Source: Saprospiraceae bacterium (lineage in GTDB: Bacteria; Bacteroidota; Bacteroidia; Chitinophagales; Saprospiraceae). Taken from it: a stretch of DNA of 31,542 nt. The translations under genes and the position numbers were made by a program. A model generated the notes under the pieces. It had not been told where the DNA came from. It made no database searches and worked only from the letters and a program-made list of their open reading frames with translations. Location: NCBI GenBank assembly GCA_013361075.1, contig JABWAJ010000004.1, positions 1 through 31,542 of the forward strand, given 5' to 3'. Positions 25,169 through 31,542 of the stretch are shown here, piece by piece (positions within the stretch are counted from its first letter, which is position 1; the number at the start of each line of letters is the position of its first letter).

Positions 25169-26923
25169 ATGCTAAAAAAGAAATACAAAACTACACCCTT
25201 GTTTGAACCTGCGGAGCGTCCGCCTCTGGAAATTAAAGCCCCTTCCAAGCCTCCCTCTTTCCGTTTTTTTCAGATCCTATCGCTTTTTTTTAAAACCCTG
25301 TGGCGGACGCGTTTCGGAAAAGCCGATGATTATACGAAGGGAGTAGCCTGGCGTTTCTTTTTTGAATCGATGGGAGGGCTATGGGTAAAGGTGGGCCAGT
25401 TGATGGCCATGCGCACCGATTTGTTCGAAAAGGATTTTACCCGCGAATTGGCAAAATTGCATTATCGGGTACATTGCTTTCCATATTCACATGTAGAACA
25501 AATTCTGGAAGAAAATCTAAAAAAGCAGGTAAATGCCGTTTTTTCAGAATTTGACCCTATACCCATTGCCGCCGCCTCTTTGGCTCAGGTGCACAAAGCC
25601 AGGCTGGCACACAACGGAAAATTGGTTGCCGTAAAGGTGCAACGGCCTTACGCACAGGAGTTTTTGAAAAAGGACATGAAGATTATTCGGAGCATGTTCA
25701 ACTTTTTTAAAAAATTCGAGGCTTTCGAACCGGTTTTACTCGACGAAATGTTTTGGGAACTGGAATCCATGCTCACCGAAGAAATTGATTTTCGCTACGA
25801 AGCAATCAACCTCAAAGAAGCTAAGAAACGATTCAAAAAATACGGGATTTATGTGCCCAGGGTCTACAAAAAGCTTTCTTCCGAGAAGGTGGTCGTCATG
25901 GAGTTCATTGAAGGCGTCACGATGAGTGAATTCATCGCTGCCCGGAGAGAAGACCCAACCCGCCTGAAAATGTGGCTGAAAGCCAATAAAATTAAACCCA
26001 AAAAAGTCGGCGGATTCTTGTTGAGAAACACCTGGCGACAGGTGGTGGAAGACAATTATTTCCACGGTGATTTACAGCCCGGCAACATCATGCTGCTGGC
26101 CAAAAGCCGGATTGCTCTGATCGACCTCGGCAGTGTCGGATCCACCGACGAAGAAGTGCTTTCTTTTTACCGCCAGCAATTGATCGCAATTGGCAAAAAA
26201 AATTACTTAAAAGCCGCCGATTTTTCCATCCTCACCTCGCCCAATATCCCCAGTGAACACCAGGGAGATATCCGGCAAAGCATCGTCAGGGGCTTGCGCG
26301 GTGCCTTAATGAAAGCGTCGTTGACCGATGTAGACATTGAGCAAAAAACCACCGTGCACAATGCCAGCAACGACATGACCAAAGAGTTGGCCAAATACAA
26401 AGTTTCGCCCAATTGGAGCATGTTAAAGCTGATCCGGACCTTTTTGACGATTGACCCCAGCGTAGTGAACCTGCATCCCAAAATAGACCTGCAAAAGGAA
26501 TGGATGCGGTACTACAAAGAAGCCCAATGGCGCTTGTTTAAACAGCGGCTGGCTTCTATTGTTGAACTGCCTTCCAACTTAGTGGATTCCATTTCCCTAT
26601 TCATGAAAATGCAGCGCAGAGGTGCCATTGATTTCAAAGCCAGAGTCAGTAAAGGTATCCTGATAGCTTCTTATTTTCTGGGGTTGCTCAAGTGGGTGTT
26701 TGCTGCTGTCCTCTTCTTTTTCGGCTGGACGTACCTGTATCAGCACCACGACATCATTGACCACCTGCACGCGGATGGCGGCAACTGGTTTACCCGGCTG
26801 GTAGAACGCATTCCGTTCACTTCAAGGTTTTACTGGATTGGCATCCTGATCGTATCGCTGCTGTTTATCAAAAATTATATTGGCTTTATAAGACATGTGA
26901 GGCAGCCGGTGAAGCGTTTTTAG
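25169..26923 (+). CDS. UbiB/ABC1 (AarF)-family atypical kinase
   Basis: The 584-residue protein carries the UbiB/ABC1 atypical-kinase signatures. These are KVGQ (74-77, the family KxGQ), the alanine-rich loop AAASLAQVHKA (134-144) in place of the P-loop, Lys156 in VAVKVQRP, EEIDF (204-208), HGDLQPGNIM (299-308) as the catalytic loop, and IDLGS (318-322) as the metal-binding DFG equivalent. Two C-terminal membrane helices (about 496-523 and 553-573) end the protein, as in UbiB, so it sits at the inner membrane. UbiB proteins support isoprenoid-quinone synthesis or lipid handling. No quinone genes are nearby, so a specialised role with the TonB receptor and small basic proteins is possible. The N-terminal KKKYKTTPLFEPAERPP tail is unremarkable. 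Confidence 0.92.
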   Translation: MLKKKYKTTPLFEPAERPPLEIKAPSKPPSFRFFQILSLFFKTLWRTRFGKADDYTKGVAWRFFFESMGGLWVKVGQLMAMRTDLFEKDFTRELAKLHYRVHCFPYSHVEQILEENLKKQVNAVFSEFDPIPIAAASLAQVHKARLAHNGKLVAVKVQRPYAQEFLKKDMKIIRSMFNFFKKFEAFEPVLLDEMFWELESMLTEEIDFRYEAINLKEAKKRFKKYGIYVPRVYKKLSSEKVVVMEFIEGVTMSEFIAARREDPTRLKMWLKANKIKPKKVGGFLLRNTWRQVVEDNYFHGDLQPGNIMLLAKSRIALIDLGSVGSTDEEVLSFYRQQLIAIGKKNYLKAADFSILTSPNIPSEHQGDIRQSIVRGLRGALMKASLTDVDIEQKTTVHNASNDMTKELAKYKVSPNWSMLKLIRTFLTIDPSVVNLHPKIDLQKEWMRYYKEAQWRLFKQRLASIVELPSNLVDSISLFMKMQRRGAIDFKARVSKGILIASYFLGLLKWVFAAVLFFFGWTYLYQHHDIIDHLHADGGNWFTRLVERIPFTSRFYWIGILIVSLLFIKNYIGFIRHVRQPVKRF

Positions 26924-26967
26924 TTTGGAGGGCTTAGCTCGACTTTAGCCAATTGAAAAGAAAGAAA

Positions 26968-27095
26968 GAACTTCTCGGAAGTGATTAATTTTGTAGTAAC
27001 CACACTTTCAAAATATGATCACTTTACCCGAGAAGTTCAGTAAGCAAATATCAGTATTTGGGCCGATATTCAGTAAAAAGCTCTTAAGAAAATAG
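26968..27095 (+). mobile_element. 5' stub of an insertion sequence (truncated transposase start)
   Basis: A 26-codon frame (27015-27095), MITLPEKFSKQISVFGPIFS then KKLLRK, looks like the first residues of an IS transposase of the DDE_5/IS701-like kind seen in Bacteroidota. This is recognised from memory, and the rest is absent. GAACTTCTCGG (26968-26978) plus AAGTGAT pairs with ATCACTT plus CCGAGAAGTTC (27018-27038). This 18-bp stem with a three-base bulge puts the ATG at the stem base, an arrangement used by IS elements to limit translation from outside transcripts. The stub ends 17 bases before the next gene. Confidence 0.5.
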
Positions 27096-27111
27096 CCCTT
27101 TCGCATAAAGC

Positions 27112-28875
27112 ATGAAAACGATTCAAAAACTTTGCGCCTTTTTCGCAATTCTGCTTTCGTTGCATCTACAGGCCCAACCTGGCATCGAAACCACCATTGA
27201 AGGCCGCATCCTCGACCAAAAAACAGGCAACCCCATTGCGTACGCCAATATTTACAACAAACGAACCCAAAAAGGCACCATCAGCAACCTTGATGGCTAC
27301 TTCAAGCTGTTGGTTGAACGCGGGTCTGACACCTTAGTGGTCAGTTTTCTGGGGTATCAAAGCATACTGGTTTTATTGACAGAACGGAAAAGTTTCTACG
27401 AAGTATTTTTGCAGGAAAGTGCGCAATTGCTGAGCGAAGTAACCGTAAAGCCAGGCGATGACGGGCCACTCTATGAGTTAATCCGGGCGTGCAAAAACAA
27501 CCAGTTGAAACGTCCGGAAACTTCAAAGGTCTATTACGGGCTGAAAAGTTATGTGGATGAAACACAGGTAGAATTGGTGGAGTGTTTCTACAATGGAACG
27601 CTTGCCGGGTACGACCTCGACGCGCTGTACCTGAAAACAGGGCGGTTTGCCCTGCAGCCTAAACAACAACGTTTTTTTATTTCCAAAGAAAGCTCCAGGG
27701 CGATTTCCATGCTGAAATTACTGGATGACAACGCCTGGTTTCCGGTAAGCCCGTTGTCGTTGAGCACCAAACAGTTGAAAAAATCCTACTATATGGATTT
27801 ACTCAAACAATATCGCGACGAAAATCGGGATTCAGTCGTTGTGCTTAATTTTGTCCCCAAGGACAGTTCCGGCACTTTTTTTACCGCACAATTGTGGGTC
27901 AATGAAACCCAAAAATACCTGATGAAAGTGGAGCTATCCTGCCTCAATGCAACCAGGCACCCTTTTTTGCCGCTTTTTCAGACCGACAGCATCAATCAGG
28001 TGGCGCTTCAAATCACCCGCACGTTTGCAGCTACAGGAGGTCAGGCGCATTTTCAGCACATTGATTTTGGGTACAAAGTGATTTATAAAAGCCGGGACAA
28101 AAAGGTTTATCAGGTGGCCACGAACGCCGTACTGTATGCGTATGATTTTGGAAAGGCGTTTTGGCTGCCAAAATTTGAATTTACAGCGGAGGTAACAGAC
28201 GATTTCCGGAAAATAAACGCCATGCCCTACCAGGCTTATTTTTGGGAAAACAACCAGGAGTTGAAGCTGAATGACCAGCAAAATCAAAACGAACAGTTTT
28301 TTAACAGCCCGGGAACGATGACCAATCAAACGGCCTTTTCTAAAAATGCATACACCCCAAAAGGTATCCTGGAACACCCCTACGTTTTCTGGACCCGAAA
28401 TCGCCTCAGCTTTACGGGCCAGTATGAGTTGGAGGGCGCTTCCGGGAATATTGCCGGTAAGGCAGCGCTGGAGAAGCCCTATCGCATCAGCATAAAACTA
28501 TTTCTGGACGCGACCCCTCTGGCAGGACAAATGCACACGGCCACGGCCACGGTATTCGATCCGCTCAGCAGTTATTACCGTCTGCCCGTGACGGATACTG
28601 TGCTTTGTTTCGTCAACCTGTATTTTGATTTGATGGAACTGGAAAGGCGGGCGCTGGAGGAAGAAATCCGGCAATCCGACCAAAGCATTCACACCATCGA
28701 GCGCCTGTACGAAGCCCGGTTGATAAAAATCGAGGATTTAAGCAGGCAATATTTTGAGGAAGTGGAGCGTGGAGAAAAGAAAAAGGGCCTAAAAAAATGG
28801 AACGATTTGGTAAAGAGTAAGCTTGGTATTGACAACATTGAATTTTTTAAATTGTATCAACAAACCGGAGAGTAA
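27112..28875 (+). CDS. CarboxypepD_reg-like domain protein, surface or periplasmic
   Basis: The 587-residue protein has a signal peptide (about 1-22, ending LHLQAQP). A CarboxypepD_reg-like domain follows (about 28-100; IEGRILDQKTGNPIAYANIY, SNLDGYFKLLV, VSFLGYQSI). The rest is a long beta-rich region of the kind that follows this domain in Bacteroidota proteins without a TonB plug, ending in a charged helical region (ALEEEIRQSDQSIHTIERLY) and a Lys-rich tail. It is not a TonB receptor, because plug and barrel motifs are missing. Function is unknown; binding or cell-envelope remodelling is a guess. One base separates its stop from the next start, so the two are coupled. Confidence 0.8.
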   Translation: MKTIQKLCAFFAILLSLHLQAQPGIETTIEGRILDQKTGNPIAYANIYNKRTQKGTISNLDGYFKLLVERGSDTLVVSFLGYQSILVLLTERKSFYEVFLQESAQLLSEVTVKPGDDGPLYELIRACKNNQLKRPETSKVYYGLKSYVDETQVELVECFYNGTLAGYDLDALYLKTGRFALQPKQQRFFISKESSRAISMLKLLDDNAWFPVSPLSLSTKQLKKSYYMDLLKQYRDENRDSVVVLNFVPKDSSGTFFTAQLWVNETQKYLMKVELSCLNATRHPFLPLFQTDSINQVALQITRTFAATGGQAHFQHIDFGYKVIYKSRDKKVYQVATNAVLYAYDFGKAFWLPKFEFTAEVTDDFRKINAMPYQAYFWENNQELKLNDQQNQNEQFFNSPGTMTNQTAFSKNAYTPKGILEHPYVFWTRNRLSFTGQYELEGASGNIAGKAALEKPYRISIKLFLDATPLAGQMHTATATVFDPLSSYYRLPVTDTVLCFVNLYFDLMELERRALEEEIRQSDQSIHTIERLYEARLIKIEDLSRQYFEEVERGEKKKGLKKWNDLVKSKLGIDNIEFFKLYQQTGE

Positions 28876-28876
28876 G

Positions 28877-29215
28877 ATGCAAAAAAACAGCAAATTTCAC
28901 CGAATGGCTTTTGTCATAAACGGCATGGTTTTCATGCTGGGCAGTATGGTGTTTATGGAAGACAATAAATTTTTCTTTGGCATCGTGCTGCTTCTGGCAG
29001 GATTGGTTAACCTTACGGGGCTGATTCCCCGTTTCAGGAACGTCACCGGGTTTTGGATCCAGATCATGAACATCATTGTGGCCATCATAACTGCCTGGGA
29101 TTATTTTGATTCGGGCAAAAAGTACATTCAATACGCCTGGATATTGGTAGCCGCCTTTTCATTTTTTTTATTCATTCAGCAATACCGAAAGTATAAAAGA
29201 ACAGCCGAAAATTGA
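28877..29215 (+). CDS. Small four-helix membrane protein
   Basis: The 112-residue protein has four hydrophobic helices (about 9-27, 31-50, 56-74, 83-101) and a basic C-terminus (QQYRKYKRTAEN). The start at 28877 is chosen because it follows the previous stop (28873-28875) by one base; an earlier in-frame ATG at 28823 would overlap the neighbour by 53 bases. No catalytic motif is visible and the family is not recognised. Coupling to the CarboxypepD_reg protein suggests a shared pathway at the envelope. Confidence 0.75.
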   Translation: MQKNSKFHRMAFVINGMVFMLGSMVFMEDNKFFFGIVLLLAGLVNLTGLIPRFRNVTGFWIQIMNIIVAIITAWDYFDSGKKYIQYAWILVAAFSFFLFIQQYRKYKRTAEN

Positions 29216-29334
29216 CCCACTAAAAAAAAATATTGCAATGTTTTGAATCGTCAATGAATTGGATTTCATTAACTACTCCTTACAAACAAAAAGAAACTAT
29301 TTTCCCGCCTAAACAGCTTATGCAAGCCATTTAT

Positions 29335-29350
29335 ACGTCAGGTGTGACGT
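29335..29350. promoter_or_regulatory. Palindrome ACGTCA-N4-TGACGT in the 379-base spacer
   Basis: ACGTCA (29335-29340) and TGACGT (29345-29350) are inverted copies around GGTG, the shape of a dimer-binding site. A partial echo, GGTGTCACAC, lies about 40 bases downstream, and an 8-bp hairpin CCATGCTG/CAGCATGG lies at 29534-29553. Otherwise 29216-29594 is AT-rich and shows no gene. It precedes the large secreted-protein gene and may hold its control region. Confidence 0.3.
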
Positions 29351-29594
29351 AAATTTTTATCCATAAAATGCCATTTATCTGGTGTCACACATCTTCCCGA
29401 TTCTGATTATAAGGGCAAGTTTTTCCAAACCTGAAACAGCTGCAAGTTAATTACAAAACCCGTTGACAAAATTGGTCAAACAATTCATTGTCAGCAAATT
29501 AAATCAAAAACCATCAGAAATTAGCTATTGCTGCCATGCTGTATTCAGCATGGAGACAAACCGTTTATTCATTCACCTAAATATTTAATTCATC

Positions 29595-31542
29595 ATGAAA
29601 CCCAAAATTATTTACAGCGCTTTTTTCAGCATGTTATTGTGCCTGGTTACTCATCAAATCAGGGCGCAGATTACTACTTCGTTTACCACAGACAGTTTAT
29701 GGAGGGGGTATTCGACTCCCGACAGAAACGAGGAACCGTTACCCTACAATTCAATTTTAACGGGAGGTACCTGGGAGGCTGTAGAAACCTCTACTTCCCT
29801 ACCCAATTCCTGTCTGGACGCTCCGTTGACTTTTCCGGGAACCCCTATTTTTTCAGCCGGGAACGTCAGTTGCAACAATTCAAGTGAAGAAGCAGTTTTT
29901 ACGTCCTTTTTCCGAAAGAATTTCACCCTGAACGGAGGGAATAACCCATTGTGTTCCGCTTCAATTACGGTCAGAGCAGACAATCTTTTCAGGGTTTATG
30001 TAGATGGAACCCTGGTGCCGGGGCCCGACCACCAAGCATGTGGAGGCTTTAATTATGAAAATTTGTCTGGTTGGAATTTTTTCCAAACCTATACGGTAAA
30101 CATTATGCCCTACATTAACCTCTCGCTGCCAACGCATACCCTGATTTTTGAAGTTGGCAACTGCAACTATGTAAATTATCTGGCTGCATCCGTAACGATT
30201 AATCAGGGGTACCCAAATGTATCTCCTGCCTTTACCGTTCAAACTTACTGCAACAACAATTGGTCAGTAACAGCTACACCAACCACCCCCGGCGGTTTCA
30301 ATCATACATGGGAGCTCTACCAGACTAATGTACAAGGCGCAACTACCGGCGGTACCCTGGTGGCTACTCAAACCGGCCCGACTGCCAATTTTCAATGGCT
30401 GGATTTGTCTAAATTCTACTACATCATTCACCGCGTTCTGGTTGGTTGCACCGGGCAAAGCCAGGCGGTTATGGAAGTACCGCATTTCACCAATGCAAAC
30501 TTAACCTACCATTTTGAAGATGCAAATGGCGTCGCAAAAGATCAGTTTTGTGTGGGCGAAGACATTTACCTTGACCCAACCGGGACAACCAACTACGACC
30601 GCTACTTTATGGCGGTTAAGCGACGCCCGATTGGAAGCACTGGACCTTTCAGTGACTATGCCAACTACGGCTTTACCTTTACCAACAACATTGGCCTGCT
30701 GAACCTGAGTTACCTGTTCAAGTATAGTGGTGACCTGCCAAGAGAAGTATTTGAACCGGGATACGAATACGAACTTCTGTTTGTGATTCAGAACATTCCG
30801 AACTGTATTGCCTGGATTGAGTTGAAAAAGACCTTCACGGTGGTTTGTTGCGACGGATTCATTTCGCCTGAATTTAAACTGACTTTGCATACTGGCGAAC
30901 AAGGACAAGAGATTACCGTGAGCGACTTTGAACCCTATACCAATGCCCCAGTTACCAATACCTGGATAATCTTGTCCAGTCCGAATCAAAATGGTGGCCC
31001 ATACACTTTAGTGCAGGAAACAACGACTACGGGTGCAGGTCCAATTACGCTGATGACACAGGGCGAACCAGGGTTATTCCATTTCGTAATCCATCGCTTA
31101 TCAACAAGTTGCGGAGATTTTTGCTTTGGAAGATACGGGATTGTTGGCGGGTTTGGATTTGGAGCCATTGAAGAGGAATGCGATCTTTGCGGTCCGATTG
31201 ATTGCTCTATTCTCGATAATCTTTGCTTAGTTCCCGATCATGAGACCGCAGCCTGCACATCACTGGCGTACAATGGAGTCAATTTTACATGGAATCCTGC
31301 ACAAGGCGCTACGCAATATCGGGTTCAAATCATTTTGAATGACAATGCATGTTGCCATACAGGGCCACAGGCCTTGCCATTAACTTACACCGTAATCAAT
31401 AATTCAATGACTTTGGGCGGCTTATCACGCTCCTGCTTCAGCTGGAGAATCGGAGCCGTGTGTGGCGGGCAGACCTTTTGGACGGAATATCATTGCTTCA
31501 GGGGTTGCGACGAAACCGATGGGGGTGGCACAGGCTTTGGCC
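29595..31542 (+). CDS. Large secreted Cys-rich beta-sandwich protein, 3' end beyond the window
   Basis: An open frame of 649 codons runs from the ATG at 29595 to the window end with no stop. The N-terminus is a signal peptide (MKPKIIYSAFFSMLLCLVTHQIRAQ). The first 200 residues look like a lectin- or PA14-like beta-sandwich (ASITVRADNLFRVYVDGTLV, then YTVNIMPYINL). Ig/FN3-like segments rich in Thr, Asn and Cys follow (for example VNFTWNPAQGATQYRVQIIL, LSRSCFSWRIGAVCGG). The many Cys suggest disulfides outside the cytoplasm. A T9SS sorting domain is expected downstream but cannot be seen. Adhesin or matrix-binding function is inference. Confidence 0.82.
   Translation, partial: MKPKIIYSAFFSMLLCLVTHQIRAQITTSFTTDSLWRGYSTPDRNEEPLPYNSILTGGTWEAVETSTSLPNSCLDAPLTFPGTPIFSAGNVSCNNSSEEAVFTSFFRKNFTLNGGNNPLCSASITVRADNLFRVYVDGTLVPGPDHQACGGFNYENLSGWNFFQTYTVNIMPYINLSLPTHTLIFEVGNCNYVNYLAASVTINQGYPNVSPAFTVQTYCNNNWSVTATPTTPGGFNHTWELYQTNVQGATTGGTLVATQTGPTANFQWLDLSKFYYIIHRVLVGCTGQSQAVMEVPHFTNANLTYHFEDANGVAKDQFCVGEDIYLDPTGTTNYDRYFMAVKRRPIGSTGPFSDYANYGFTFTNNIGLLNLSYLFKYSGDLPREVFEPGYEYELLFVIQNIPNCIAWIELKKTFTVVCCDGFISPEFKLTLHTGEQGQEITVSDFEPYTNAPVTNTWIILSSPNQNGGPYTLVQETTTTGAGPITLMTQGEPGLFHFVIHRLSTSCGDFCFGRYGIVGGFGFGAIEEECDLCGPIDCSILDNLCLVPDHETAACTSLAYNGVNFTWNPAQGATQYRVQIILNDNACCHTGPQALPLTYTVINNSMTLGGLSRSCFSWRIGAVCGGQTFWTEYHCFRGCDETDGGGTGFG

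Overview
The window looks like a chromosomal contig from a Bacteroidota bacterium, probably Saprospiraceae or a near relative. The phylum call rests on four things: a type IX secretion (T9SS) type A C-terminal sorting domain (2331-3002), SusC-like TonB receptor and CarboxypepD_reg architectures, promoters of the Bacteroidota -33 TTTG / -7 TAnnTTTG type, and the general lack of Shine-Dalgarno sequences before starts. The family-level guess is inference only. No rRNA, tRNA or CRISPR array was seen.

Layout, left to right. 1-3002 holds a 33-nt near-perfect palindrome, a membrane-embedded alpha/beta hydrolase, a creatininase-family amidohydrolase and a small T9SS cargo protein. 3016-6457 holds a TPR/LytS-type histidine kinase and an NhaA Na+/H+ antiporter, divergently transcribed from two recognisable back-to-back promoters. 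6671-8881 is a tightly coupled pair: a SAM methyltransferase and a seven-helix membrane protein ending in a LuxR-like helix-turn-helix. 9081-11701 has an APC amino acid permease, a small exported CxxCH haem-binding protein and an OsmC protein. 11866-13511 has a decayed frameshifted gene and a PAS histidine kinase. 13779-17213 has a PQQ-like beta-propeller protein and an acetyl-CoA hydrolase/CoA-transferase.

17356-18132 is a scar region: a SIR2-like (possibly defence-related) gene broken by an in-frame stop and cut off by short tandem 9-mer repeats, followed by a strong hairpin. 18142-21565 has a duplicated Cys-rich lipoprotein, a pentapeptide-repeat protein, an AraC regulator and a secreted Asp-box propeller.

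22049-26923 is the most system-like locus. A TonB-dependent receptor is followed by two small, strongly basic proteins that are paralogues of each other (both carry IHLGK, then a basic helix, then PVV and a Lys-rich tail), and then by a UbiB/ABC1-type atypical kinase with two C-terminal membrane helices. All are on one strand with short spacing. I do not know a described role for this combination.

26968-27095 is the 5' stub of an insertion sequence whose start codon region lies in a hairpin. It is followed by a CarboxypepD_reg protein with a coupled four-helix membrane protein, and by the first 649 codons of a large secreted Cys-rich protein that runs off the window end.
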